NCBI GenBank assembly: GCA_028277395.1
Contig: JANQGJ010000092.1
Coordinates: 1-62,078 of the forward strand
Length of the DNA: 62,078 bases
Direction of reading: 5' to 3'
Source: Bacteroidales bacterium
GTDB lineage: Bacteria > Bacteroidota > Bacteroidia > Bacteroidales > F082
The stretch's first letter is position 1. The number at the start of each line of letters is the position of its first letter. The position numbers and the translations under genes are program-made. Shown here in pieces: positions 9,892-18,844 of this stretch. Below the pieces are notes generated by a model. It was not told where the DNA came from. It was given only the letters and a program-made list of their open reading frames with translations, and did no database searches.

Positions 9892-10311
9892 TTAGTAAAT
9901 TAAAAATGCACGATCAGGGTTAAATGTGATCATTACATTGGCAAGAAAATTCCATACTGTTACAAGAGCAATAGCAAATATTTTTGCAAAGTAAAAGTTC
10001 ATTTTAAATTTACTTACCAGTATCCACAACAGCATTGTGTTAAGACCCAATCCGATCAGGGAAATCAAAAAAAACTCTGTGAATTCAACCATTACTTCCG
10101 GATTATGACTTTCAAATGTCCATATTCTGTTGAAAATATAATTGGAAGATGCTGCAACTATGAAACCAATCGCGTTTGCAATATACTTGGGAATCCGCAA
10201 TATTTCTTTTGATAAATAAGTAATTCCAAAATCTACAAATACCCCTGAAAAACCAACAACCCCAAACTTAAGGAATTTTAATATAATTGCCTGATTGAAT
10301 ATATTGCTCAT
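9892..10311 (-). CDS. GtrA family membrane protein
   Basis: A 139-residue integral membrane protein with four predicted transmembrane helices and the GtrA-family opening FLKFGVVGFSGVFVDFGITY, plus FIVAASSNYIFNRIWTF in the second helix pair. GtrA proteins are thought to help translocate lipid-linked sugars for cell-surface glycan decoration. It lies 26 bases downstream of the M28 peptidase on the minus strand and is convergent with the GH57 gene. Its glycan substrate is not evident because no glycosyltransferase is adjacent on that strand. Confidence 0.87.
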   Translation of the reverse strand: MSNIFNQAIILKFLKFGVVGFSGVFVDFGITYLSKEILRIPKYIANAIGFIVAASSNYIFNRIWTFESHNPEVMVEFTEFFLISLIGLGLNTMLLWILVSKFKMNFYFAKIFAIALVTVWNFLANVMITFNPDRAFLIY

Positions 10312-10337
10312 ATGTTTTTAACAACTATCTAAACTAA

Positions 10338-12140
10338 TTAAAGTAGTATCATTAATATCATTTTCTCACCGTTTCTTATTATATCAACAGAAACTCTCTG
10401 ACCTGGTTTTAGTTTTTTTAGTCGGGCCATATAATCATAAATATTAGTAACCGGCATCCCCTCAATTGCTACTATCTTATCTCCTTTGAGCATTCCGGCA
10501 ACCGAACCCGGGCCTCCGGGTGTTACACCTCCTACTCCAAGTCCGTCGTTAGCCGTGGAAGCAAAATCGGGCATTATACCAAATTTCACTTTCAAACCAC
10601 CTCTGCCTCTTCCCGATTGCTTTCGGGCAGGTCCGGCTTCCGTATAAACAAGCCTTTCATCATTGTTTATAACATCCAGTATCAGGGGATATGTAAAATC
10701 TATTATCTCTTTCTCACCTTCATAATTTACCTTGTGGGCATCATCAAACGGTGTATGATAATCTTCATGTGCTCCTGTGAAGAAAAACATAACCGGAACA
10801 CCAGCTCCATAGAAACTGGCATGATCCGAAGCACCATAGCCTTCTGGAGAATGTGTAAAGTTCATATCTGAGTTTTCTTCATGCTTTCTCAATAATTCTT
10901 CCATCTGTTCGGCAGTACCGGTCCCTGCAATCATAAGAGCTCTTTTATCATTGTCAAACCTTCCTATCATATCAAAATTCACCATTAGAACAACATCTCT
11001 GAGATCAATCTCCGGCTCGTTTGTAAAAAACTGAGATCCCAGTAAACCCATTTCTTCAGCGCCAAATGCCATAAATACAACACTACGCTTCAATTTACTT
11101 CTTTCAGAATTGAATTTCTCAGCCAGCTCCAGAACTGCTGCAACACCGGAAGCGTTATCATCAGCACCATTGTGTATTGCAATGGTATCAGGAGTTCTGG
11201 AACCTGAACCATGACCTCCCATACCAAGATGATCATAATGAGCTCCGATCAGGATGTATTGATCCTTCAGTACGGGATCATTACCCTCAATAATTGCTAT
11301 TATATTTTGGGTTTTAACCTCAACACGATCAAGGTCAGTTTTTCCTTTAATATTTACAGCGATAGCGAATCCTATGGTTTTCCTGTCCTCAATTATTTTC
11401 CTCTCTATATCAGCAATCGACCTGCCATCTCCCATAATACTATCAGCAAGTGCTCTGGTAATATTAATTGCAGGAAGTCCGGCAGATGCAGTTACCCTGC
11501 TGAAGGTATTCGCCATAAGCTTATCATCAGCACTACTATTCACCCCACTAACAAATATAACACCTTTGGCTTTTTTGTCTCTGGCAGTAAGAACCTTATC
11601 CCTGTCGTTTCCAAATGAAATAAACAAACTACTGTCGTTCTCAGGTTCTGGATCACCACGTAAAATCATAACCCATTTACCCTCAACATTTAGGTTTTCA
11701 TAGTCATTCCATTTTACAGAATCATGATCAAGTTCAATACCATAACCTGCAAAAACAACTTCAGCTTCAAGGTTATCATTGGACGAAAATATCATAGGCT
11801 TGAAATCTTCACCGGGAATAGCTTCAATATTTCTAAAACTCAAACTATTGTTGTCACCAGGTTCCACACTGGTTGTAACTGAGAAATACTGAAACCCATC
11901 CTCACCTAATGGAGTTAGTCCATTCTCAATCAACTGGTCTCTGATATACTCAGCAGCAATCCTGCCACCGATAGTGCCTGGTTTACGACCTTTTAGAGAG
12001 TCCGAAGCAAGAAAATATACATGCTCTTTTAGTTCTTCAACTGTAACTTCCTGATTTGTTTGGGCAGTTGTTGTGGTAACAAATATAATACCGGTTAATA
12101 AAAACATAAGGTTGATAATAATCGAGTGTATTGTTTTCAT
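10338..12140 (-). CDS. M28 family zinc aminopeptidase with PA insert and C-terminal PDZ domain
   Basis: A 600-residue exported metallopeptidase. The signal peptide covers about residues 1-26. A protease-associated domain spans roughly 120-260. The M28 catalytic domain carries the two-zinc ligand set: GAHYDH (His301), NGADDNASG (Asp327), AFGAEEMG (Glu362/363), NFDMIG (Asp390) and EDYHTPFDD (His462). A PDZ domain occupies about 515-600 (LGVGGVTPGGPGSVAGMLKG). Such enzymes release N-terminal residues from peptides in the periplasm or at the surface. A minus-strand TATATTTG at 12167-12174 is a good promoter candidate with a leader of about 20 bases. Confidence 0.93.
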   Translation of the reverse strand: MKTIHSIIINLMFLLTGIIFVTTTTAQTNQEVTVEELKEHVYFLASDSLKGRKPGTIGGRIAAEYIRDQLIENGLTPLGEDGFQYFSVTTSVEPGDNNSLSFRNIEAIPGEDFKPMIFSSNDNLEAEVVFAGYGIELDHDSVKWNDYENLNVEGKWVMILRGDPEPENDSSLFISFGNDRDKVLTARDKKAKGVIFVSGVNSSADDKLMANTFSRVTASAGLPAINITRALADSIMGDGRSIADIERKIIEDRKTIGFAIAVNIKGKTDLDRVEVKTQNIIAIIEGNDPVLKDQYILIGAHYDHLGMGGHGSGSRTPDTIAIHNGADDNASGVAAVLELAEKFNSERSKLKRSVVFMAFGAEEMGLLGSQFFTNEPEIDLRDVVLMVNFDMIGRFDNDKRALMIAGTGTAEQMEELLRKHEENSDMNFTHSPEGYGASDHASFYGAGVPVMFFFTGAHEDYHTPFDDAHKVNYEGEKEIIDFTYPLILDVINNDERLVYTEAGPARKQSGRGRGGLKVKFGIMPDFASTANDGLGVGGVTPGGPGSVAGMLKGDKIVAIEGMPVTNIYDYMARLKKLKPGQRVSVDIIRNGEKMILMILL

Positions 12141-12166
12141 TATAGTAGTCTAAGTAAAAATTTTTG

Positions 12167-12174
12167 CAAATATA
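12167..12174 (-). promoter_or_regulatory. Candidate -7 element for the M28 peptidase gene
   Basis: Read on the minus strand this is TATATTTG, a full match to TAnnTTTG, placed 27 bases before the M28 start codon. A CAA (minus TTG) at 12200-12202 lies 25 bases further upstream, a little too far for an ideal -33 element. Confidence 0.45.
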
Positions 12175-12289
12175 CATATACAACTTGATTATATGTAGTC
12201 AATCACCAAATAGCTAAATTTTTATGACAATATGGCAAACAATATGTATTATTGATTTCAGTAACTTTTCCATCATATAATTTACTGAA

Positions 12290-12321
12290 TTGCGTTTTAT
12301 TGAATCAATTGTTTACATTTG
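12290..12321 (+). promoter_or_regulatory. Candidate promoter for the CDF gene (TTG-N21-TACATTTG)
   Basis: TTG at 12290-12292 and TACATTTG at 12314-12321 are separated by 21 bases, close to the Bacteroidota -33/-7 arrangement. Transcription would begin about five bases before the ATG at 12331, giving an almost leaderless message. This also argues against the in-frame TTG at 12319, which is inside the promoter element. Confidence 0.5.
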
Positions 12322-12330
12322 AAAAAAATT

Positions 12331-13257
12331 ATGGTGAAAAAAAGTAGGGAAAAAAAGATAATCAAGGCTTCATGGTTTGCAGTAATAGGTAATACTTTTC
12401 TTTCCATACTAAAAATAGTTATTGGTATTTTATCCGGCAGTTTTGCTGTAATTGCTGATGGTATCGACTCTGCCAGTGATGTATTAACTTCATTGATAAC
12501 ATTGTTTACTGCACATATTATTAGCCGGCCTCCGGACCTGAAATACCCTTTTGGTTACAACAAAGCTGATACAGTTGCAACAAAATTGCTTGCATTCATT
12601 ATATTTTTTGCCGGTGCTCAACTTGCTATTTCCACATCCGAAAGATTTATAAACCCAACTGAACTAAAAATACCTGATACAATTGCCATATATGTGATTA
12701 TTGTTTCTATTATTGGTAAATATGCCCTGGCATTTTACCTTAGGAAAACCGGCAACACAACTAACAGTCAGATGCTTATAGCAAATGCCCGCAATATGCA
12801 GAATGATGTAATTATCTCACTATCTGTTCTTGTTGGATTAATTACCACGCATATTTTTAAATTACCGGTAATAGATTTAATAACAGCATTTGCTGTCAGC
12901 ATTTACATTATGTTTATCGCCTTTAGAATTTTTATGCAAAGTAACAGGGAGTTGATGGATGGTATTGAAGATACAGAGATTTACGAAGAAATAATAGCAT
13001 CGGTAAAAAAAGTAACAGGTGTATCTAATCCACACCGCATACGTGTCCGTAAAATGGCACATCAATATATAATTGCCCTTGATGTGGAAATAGACGGAAA
13101 TATAAATCTTTATGAGGCTCATAATCTATGCCACGAGGTCGAACATAATATTAAACAAATAATTCCGAATGTGTATGATGTAATTGTTCACCCCGAGCCT
13201 ACCGGGGATAATGACACTGAGGAAGTATTTGGAATCTCTGAGGATAAATTGAACTAA
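12331..13257 (+). CDS. Cation diffusion facilitator (CDF) family metal transporter
   Basis: A 308-residue CDF exporter with six predicted membrane helices and a C-terminal cytoplasmic domain. TM2 carries ADGIDSASDVLTS (DxxxD metal site) followed by YPFGYNKADTVA. In TM5 the usual HxxxD is replaced by NMQND, so the transport site would be D-D-N-D and not the zinc-type set. This resembles the Asp/Asn-rich sites described for manganese exporters, so Mn(II) is a reasonable but unproven substrate. The C-terminal region (about 210-290) has the CDF dimer domain with HRIRVRKMAHQYIIALDVEI. I chose the ATG at 12331 over TTG at 12319 because of the promoter. Confidence 0.9.
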   Translation: MVKKSREKKIIKASWFAVIGNTFLSILKIVIGILSGSFAVIADGIDSASDVLTSLITLFTAHIISRPPDLKYPFGYNKADTVATKLLAFIIFFAGAQLAISTSERFINPTELKIPDTIAIYVIIVSIIGKYALAFYLRKTGNTTNSQMLIANARNMQNDVIISLSVLVGLITTHIFKLPVIDLITAFAVSIYIMFIAFRIFMQSNRELMDGIEDTEIYEEIIASVKKVTGVSNPHRIRVRKMAHQYIIALDVEIDGNINLYEAHNLCHEVEHNIKQIIPNVYDVIVHPEPTGDNDTEEVFGISEDKLN

Positions 13258-13484
13258 AACTATGTAACCCATCGGATGATTTACATTTCAGACAGGTTAT
13301 TTATAAGCTAATTATTAACATAACCCGTTTAACAACAAAAAATAATTCACCTTAACAAAACAATGTATATTCCTGTATTTAAGACACATAAGCATCTGCA
13401 ACCCTGGAATGGATCTGACTGTTATCCCGTTCAACTAATTCTAACTTTTTCATTAATATAGTTCACTTCTCCAATCACCTTTTA

Positions 13485-13492
13485 TATATTTG
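13485..13492 (+). promoter_or_regulatory. Candidate -7 element for purL
   Basis: TATATTTG, a full match to TAnnTTTG, ends 35 bases before the purL ATG. No TTTG at -33. No PurR-like or riboswitch-like structure was recognised in 13258-13527. Confidence 0.45.
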
Positions 13493-13527
13493 CAGCCATA
13501 TTATTTACTGTATAAAGGAACAACGCC

Positions 13528-16500
13528 ATGGTTTATTTTTTTCAGTTCAATCCAGTCCAATATTTTGTTGCCGAAACACAAAAAAATCTTAACGAATTAG
13601 ACTTACGTAAACTTAGCTGGCTGTTTGGGGATGCTGTTTACCTTAACAAAACAAAACTGGAAGGAACGTTTATTGGACCCAGAAAAGAAATGATAACTCC
13701 ATGGAGTACTAATGCTGTTGAAATAACACAGAATATGGGTATTTCAGGCATCCTTCGGATCGAAGAAATGGAATTTTCGGATACAGAAGAACCAGATTTC
13801 GATCCAATGCTACAACAATTATACTACGGTCTTGACACCGAGGTATTTAGCATACCGGAATCGCCTGAACCTATCAAGTACATTAAAGATATTTCCACCT
13901 ATAATAAAAATGAAGGACTCGCGCTTAGCGATGATGAAGTAAAATATCTTGAAGATGTCTCAAAGAGTATTGGAAGAAAGCTTACTGACTCAGAAATATA
14001 TGGTTTCGCTCAAATAAATTCTGAACATTGTCGTCATAAGATTTTTAACGGTACTTTTATAATCGATGGTAAAGAAATGAGTGATAGTTTGTTTGCTCTT
14101 ATCAAAAAAACATCACATGAAAGTCCTGACAACCTTGTTTCAGCATATAAAGATAATGTAGCTTTCATTGTAGGACCAACAATAGAACAATTTGCTCCGA
14201 AAACTCAGGACAAAGCAGATTTTTTTGAAATTACAGACATCAATACTGTTCTGTCTCTAAAAGCGGAAACTCATAATTTTCCTACAACAGTTGAGCCATT
14301 CAATGGGGCTGCTACCGGAACAGGTGGTGAGATCCGTGACAGACTTGCCGGAGGTAAGGGAAGTTTACCAATGGCCGGGACAGCGGTTTATATGACATCA
14401 TATCCACGTAACAGCAGCGATCATCACTGGGAAAATAACATCAAACCCAGAAAATGGTTATACCAAACACCTGAAGAGATATTGATTAAAGCATCAAATG
14501 GTGCATCCGACTTTGGAAATAAATATGGTCAGCCTCTTATCAATGGAAGCTTGTTAACTTTTGAACATGAGGAGAACAACAAAAAATATGGTTACGATAA
14601 AGTAATTATGCTTGCAGGTGGTATTGGCTTTGCAAAAACTCAGGATGCTCAAAAAGACACTCCCGAGCAAGGTGATATAATAGTTGTTCTGGGCGGCGAC
14701 AACTATCGAATAGGAATGGGTGGCGGAGCTGTTTCATCAGTTGCAACAGGGGAGTTTGGAAATGATATCGAATTAAATGCTGTTCAGAGAGCTAATCCGG
14801 AAATGCAGAAAAGAGTTGCCAATGCAATTCGTTCGATGGCTGAAAGCACCCAAAACCCTATAGTTTCGATACACGACCATGGTGCCGGTGGTCATTTAAA
14901 CAGCTTATCAGAACTTGTCGAAGAAACCGGAGCTAAGATAAATATAGATGAACTCCCGATAGGTGATCCAACACTTTCTTTCAAGGAGATTCTTGGTAAT
15001 GAATCACAGGAACGTATGGGTCTTGTTATAAAAGCTAAGGATTATCCTACTCTGGAAAAAGTGTCGGTACGTGAAAGAGCCCCAATTTATAAAGTTGGAG
15101 AAGTTAGCAACGACCAGGAGTTTGTTATTAAATCGAATGACAATATCTGTCCGGTAGACATGAAACTTGAATACCTGTTTGGGAAACCTCCAAAAACTGT
15201 TCTTACAGATACAACTGAAAGTAGCAATTTTACTGGTATTGAATATGATAATACTAATCTCGACAAACATATTATTGATGTCCTTAAACTGGAAGCAGTT
15301 GCATGTAAAGACTGGTTAACAAATAAAGTTGACAGATCAGTTACAGGTAAAGTAGCTATTCAACAATGTGCAGGCCCGCTTCAGTTACCACTAAACAATC
15401 TGGGAGTTGTTGCTTTGGATTACCAGGGTAAATCAGGTATTTCAACAGCAATTGGTCATGCGTCAGTTAGCGCAATGATAGATCCTTGTGCAGGATCCCG
15501 ACTTGCAATTGCAGAATCACTAACAAATTTGATTTGGGCACCAATTTCCGATGGGCTTAAAAATGTTAGTTTAAGTGCAAACTGGATGTGGCCAGCAAAA
15601 AATCCGGGTGAAAATGCAAGACTGTACAGCGCTGTAAAAGCAGTTAGTGATTTTGCCATTGAACTGGGTATAAATATTCCTACTGGTAAAGACTCATTAT
15701 CAATGACCCAGAAGTATCCTGATGGTGATGTGGTTTATTCCCCTGGTACAGTAATAATATCAGCGGTTGGAGAAGTAACTGATATTACAAAAGTAATAAC
15801 ACCTGTAGTAAAACTGGTACCAGGTTCAAAACTTGTTTATATAAATCTGTCAGGAACAGATTATGAACTTGGAGGTAGTAGTTTTGCTCAAACACTTAAT
15901 AAGGTTGGCATCGAATCCCCTGATGTAGCTGATTCAAAACAATTTACCAAAGTCTTTAGAATTGTACAGGAACTGATTACAAATAACAAAATCCTTGCAG
16001 GTCATGATATTTCGGCAGGTGGTATGATCACCACATTACTTGAAATGAATTTTGCAAATTGTGATCACGGGATGAATATAGATTTATCGGGTATTGAAGA
16101 GGAAGATATCATTAAAATATTATTCAGTGAAAATCCCGGAATAGTAATACAGGTTGAAGATACCGAAACAATTGATTATTTAACAGGTCAGGATATAGGA
16201 GCTGCAGTTATTGGAGAGATAATAAAAGAACGTAAGATCGAAATCCTACAGGGATCTAAACACCATATCTTTGACATTGACAGGTTAAGGAAGTTTTGGT
16301 ACCATACCTCATTTAGTATGGACAGAAAGCAAAGTGGAGAAGGTCCGGCACACTGCAGATTTAATAACTATTCAAAACAGGATCTTCACTACAATTTTAA
16401 CAGTCGTTTTTCCGGTAAAGCTTCAGATTTGGGAATTGAAATGAGCAGACGTACAACATCAGGTACCAAAGCTGCAATAATCAGGGAGAAAGGAGTGAAC

Positions 16501-17217
16501 GGTGATCGGGAGATGGCATATGCCTTGCACCTTGCAGGTTTTGATGTCAAAGATGTCCATATGACAGATCTTATATCCGGAAGAGAAGACCTTACTGATG
16601 TAAATATGATTGTATTTGTAGGTGGTTTCTCGAATTCTGATGTACTTGGTTCTGCCAAAGGTTGGGCAGGTGCTTTCCTGTTTAACAAAAAAGCCAAAGA
16701 AGCTCTTGATAATTTCTATGAAAGAAAAGATACTTTGAGCCTTGGAGTATGCAATGGCTGCCAGTTAATGATGGAATTGGGATTGATTTATCCTGAACAC
16801 CCTGAAAAACCAAGAATGTTGCGCAATGATTCAGGTAAATTTGAATCCGGATTTGTTAATGTCAACATAAGCGAAAATGACTCGGTAATGCTCAAATCAT
16901 TATCAGGGATGAGATTAGGTATTTGGGTTGCTCACGGGGAAGGTAAGTTTAGTTTTCCGTATTTCCATGACAGCTATCTCAGGGCGATGCGATATAGCTA
17001 TGATCTGTATCCAGGTAATCCAAACGGTTCTGACTGGGAAACTGCTGCTATACATTCAAACGACGGAAGACACCTTGCTATGATGCCGCATCTTGAAAGA
17101 TCATTTCTACCATGGCAATGGCCTTACTATCCCGAAGCCAGAAAAGATGATGAAGTAACTCCCTGGATCGAAGCATTTGTTAATGCCAGAAAATGGATAG
17201 AAAAAAATAAATCCTGA
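13528..17217 (+). CDS. purL: Phosphoribosylformylglycinamidine synthase, large single-chain form
   Basis: A 1229-residue FGAM synthase of the long fused type, which converts FGAR and glutamine to FGAM in the fourth step of purine synthesis. SEHCRHKIFNG and LKAETHNFPTTVEPFNGAAT are typical of the synthetase half. HDHGAGGHLNSLSE and LAGHDISAGGM mark the two repeated AIRS-like halves. The C-terminal glutaminase has the nucleophile in LGVCNGCQLM (Cys1075), with WVAHGEGKFSF and MMPHLERSF near the end. Synthetase and glutaminase are both intact, so no separate PurQ/PurS is needed. It is a stand-alone gene. Confidence 0.97.
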   Translation: MVYFFQFNPVQYFVAETQKNLNELDLRKLSWLFGDAVYLNKTKLEGTFIGPRKEMITPWSTNAVEITQNMGISGILRIEEMEFSDTEEPDFDPMLQQLYYGLDTEVFSIPESPEPIKYIKDISTYNKNEGLALSDDEVKYLEDVSKSIGRKLTDSEIYGFAQINSEHCRHKIFNGTFIIDGKEMSDSLFALIKKTSHESPDNLVSAYKDNVAFIVGPTIEQFAPKTQDKADFFEITDINTVLSLKAETHNFPTTVEPFNGAATGTGGEIRDRLAGGKGSLPMAGTAVYMTSYPRNSSDHHWENNIKPRKWLYQTPEEILIKASNGASDFGNKYGQPLINGSLLTFEHEENNKKYGYDKVIMLAGGIGFAKTQDAQKDTPEQGDIIVVLGGDNYRIGMGGGAVSSVATGEFGNDIELNAVQRANPEMQKRVANAIRSMAESTQNPIVSIHDHGAGGHLNSLSELVEETGAKINIDELPIGDPTLSFKEILGNESQERMGLVIKAKDYPTLEKVSVRERAPIYKVGEVSNDQEFVIKSNDNICPVDMKLEYLFGKPPKTVLTDTTESSNFTGIEYDNTNLDKHIIDVLKLEAVACKDWLTNKVDRSVTGKVAIQQCAGPLQLPLNNLGVVALDYQGKSGISTAIGHASVSAMIDPCAGSRLAIAESLTNLIWAPISDGLKNVSLSANWMWPAKNPGENARLYSAVKAVSDFAIELGINIPTGKDSLSMTQKYPDGDVVYSPGTVIISAVGEVTDITKVITPVVKLVPGSKLVYINLSGTDYELGGSSFAQTLNKVGIESPDVADSKQFTKVFRIVQELITNNKILAGHDISAGGMITTLLEMNFANCDHGMNIDLSGIEEEDIIKILFSENPGIVIQVEDTETIDYLTGQDIGAAVIGEIIKERKIEILQGSKHHIFDIDRLRKFWYHTSFSMDRKQSGEGPAHCRFNNYSKQDLHYNFNSRFSGKASDLGIEMSRRTTSGTKAAIIREKGVNGDREMAYALHLAGFDVKDVHMTDLISGREDLTDVNMIVFVGGFSNSDVLGSAKGWAGAFLFNKKAKEALDNFYERKDTLSLGVCNGCQLMMELGLIYPEHPEKPRMLRNDSGKFESGFVNVNISENDSVMLKSLSGMRLGIWVAHGEGKFSFPYFHDSYLRAMRYSYDLYPGNPNGSDWETAAIHSNDGRHLAMMPHLERSFLPWQWPYYPEARKDDEVTPWIEAFVNARKWIEKNKS

Positions 17218-17307
17218 TCCACATCAATGTTATTTGATATATCCGGTTAGAAACACCCAAATTTTCCGGTTTATGTCCAAATTATTATGATATAAAACAT
17301 ATAATTG

Positions 17308-17376
17308 TTAGTTAATTATTCACAGTGAAAAATATTTTTTCACCTCGTTTTATTCTATTGTTATATAATTAACTAA
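17308..17376. repeat. Nested inverted repeats downstream of purL
   Basis: The outer arms TTAGTTAATTA (17308-17318) and TAATTAACTAA (17366-17376) are perfectly complementary. Inside, GTGAAAAA (17325-17332) and TTTTTCAC (17336-17343) form a perfect 8-base hairpin with a three-base loop, and TTCACAGTGAA (17319-17329) is itself a palindrome. This may be a weak terminator for purL or a protein-binding region. Confidence 0.45.
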
Positions 17377-17425
17377 TAATCTTATTATTACACAGCGGCC
17401 TTATTTAGAACAAATATAAATTAAT

Positions 17426-17452
17426 ATTTGAACAAATGTTAACAAGTGTTAA
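17426..17452. promoter_or_regulatory. Paired dyads, candidate operator of the nrf block
   Basis: ATTTG-AA-CAAAT (17426-17437) and TTAACA-AG-TGTTAA (17439-17452) are two perfect dyads only one base apart. The second is centred about 34 bases before the predicted transcription start, overlapping the -33 position. The spacing and symmetry suit a dimeric regulator of the Crp/Fnr type, but the identity of the regulator is inference. Confidence 0.45.
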
Positions 17453-17467
17453 TGCACTGATATAATG

Positions 17468-17475
17468 TATTTTTG
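17468..17475 (+). promoter_or_regulatory. Candidate -7 element of the nrf block
   Basis: TATTTTTG matches TAnnTTTG and lies 49 bases before the porin ATG. No -33 TTTG is present at the normal distance, in keeping with activator dependence. Confidence 0.45.
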
Positions 17476-17524
17476 TATTTCAGAAATTAATTACTTCAAT
17501 TATTATTAACAAAAGTTCAACACT

Positions 17525-18823
17525 ATGAAAAATATTAAAATTACGCTGATCATTCTTGGACTATTAAGTTTTCTACCTGTAGAATTTATTGCACAGGATG
17601 TGAATATTTCTGCTGAACTACGACCCAGGTTTGAATTTAGAAATGGGTATAAAACTCTGATACCTGATGGAAAAGATCCGGCAAGTTTTATTTCACAACG
17701 AACAAGGCTAAACGCATTCTATGGCAATACAACCTTCAAGGCAAAATTAAGTCTTCAGGATGTCAGAGTTTGGGGTGACGTTGCACAATTAAATAAAAGT
17801 GATGTTTACGGTACATCAGTTCATGAAGCATGGGGAGAAGCAATTTTCTCTGAAAAATTCTCCATCAAAGTAGGTCGTCAGGAAATTGTATATGATGATC
17901 ACAGGATATTTGGTAGTGTTGGCTGGGCACAGCAGGCACGTAGTCATGATGCTGCAATTTTGAAATACCTGCCGGCAAAAGGACATAGAATTGATGTTGG
18001 TTTGGCCTTTAACTCTAATGGAGAGTCATTGTATAAAGAAGATTATGCTGTAAACAGCTACAAAGCTTTACAATACATCTGGTATCATGGTAAATTTGAC
18101 AAAGTAGGACTCAGCTTCCTGATTTTGAATAATGGTATGGCATATATGGATCAAACTTCAACTGATACTACTCAAAAGGTTGCCTATAGCCAGACAATCG
18201 GACCAAGAGTAACCTATAAGGGTGATGGTATTAAATTTAATGCAGCTTTCTATTATCAGGGAGGAAAGAATAAGTTCAATGAATCTCTGTCTGCGATGTA
18301 TTTTTCTGCAAATGTTTCATATGCTGTCTCAAAGAAATTCAATATTGGAATCGGTGGTGAGTATTTATCGGGAACAACTTCCGAAAATCAAACTATTGGC
18401 GACGAAGATGATAAATCATTTAAGCCATTCTACGGTACGAATCATAAATTTAATGGCTGGATGGACTATTTTTATGTAGGAAGTTACATGTATAGTAACG
18501 GGTTAATAGATATTAATGTACCTTTGGTATATAAAATTGAAAAACTGACATTTAAACTAATACCGCATTATTTTATGGCTGCTGCTACAGTAGCTGAACT
18601 ACAAACTGACGGATCATGGAAAGATTACGGTAGTGGTTTAGGAACAGAAATAGACTTTACAGTGGGTTACGCACTATCAAAAAGTATGGTGATAAGTGGT
18701 GGCTACTCACAAATGTTTGCGACAGAATCAATGCAGATTCTTAAAGGCGGAAACTATGAAAATACAAATAACTGGGCATGGGTAATGTTTACATTCAAGC
18801 CAACGTTTTTTCAATCTAAGTAG
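17525..18823 (+). CDS. Alginate-export-domain outer-membrane porin
   Basis: A 432-residue outer-membrane beta-barrel. A signal peptide (MKNIKITLIILGLLSFLPVE) is followed by VNISAELRPRFEFRNGYKTL and SQRTRLNAFYGN, then IKVGRQEIVYDDHRIFGSVG, which are hallmarks of the alginate-export barrel family. The last strand ends WAWVMFTFKPTFF. No alginate genes are nearby. The gene sits 21 bases ahead of nrfH and shares its promoter, so a role in passing nitrite/nitrate or other small anions to the periplasmic reductase is more likely than polysaccharide export; that substrate is inference. Confidence 0.82.
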   Translation: MKNIKITLIILGLLSFLPVEFIAQDVNISAELRPRFEFRNGYKTLIPDGKDPASFISQRTRLNAFYGNTTFKAKLSLQDVRVWGDVAQLNKSDVYGTSVHEAWGEAIFSEKFSIKVGRQEIVYDDHRIFGSVGWAQQARSHDAAILKYLPAKGHRIDVGLAFNSNGESLYKEDYAVNSYKALQYIWYHGKFDKVGLSFLILNNGMAYMDQTSTDTTQKVAYSQTIGPRVTYKGDGIKFNAAFYYQGGKNKFNESLSAMYFSANVSYAVSKKFNIGIGGEYLSGTTSENQTIGDEDDKSFKPFYGTNHKFNGWMDYFYVGSYMYSNGLIDINVPLVYKIEKLTFKLIPHYFMAAATVAELQTDGSWKDYGSGLGTEIDFTVGYALSKSMVISGGYSQMFATESMQILKGGNYENTNNWAWVMFTFKPTFFQSK

Positions 18824-18844
18824 TGATCATTAAAACAATCAGAC

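Larger units (their letters stand above)
17218..17524. other. Regulatory intergenic region upstream of the nrf block
   Basis: 307 AT-rich bases with no gene. They contain a nested inverted-repeat structure at 17308-17376, two short perfect dyads at 17426-17437 and 17439-17452, and a TATTTTTG -7 element at 17468-17475. The first structure is nearer to the purL stop and could act as its terminator; the second set sits where a regulator of the nitrite-reduction genes would bind. Confidence 0.55.

Noticed and set aside
13363..13461. Small open frame of 32 codons before purL
   Set aside because: No recognisable features or start signals, and AT-rich DNA gives many such frames.
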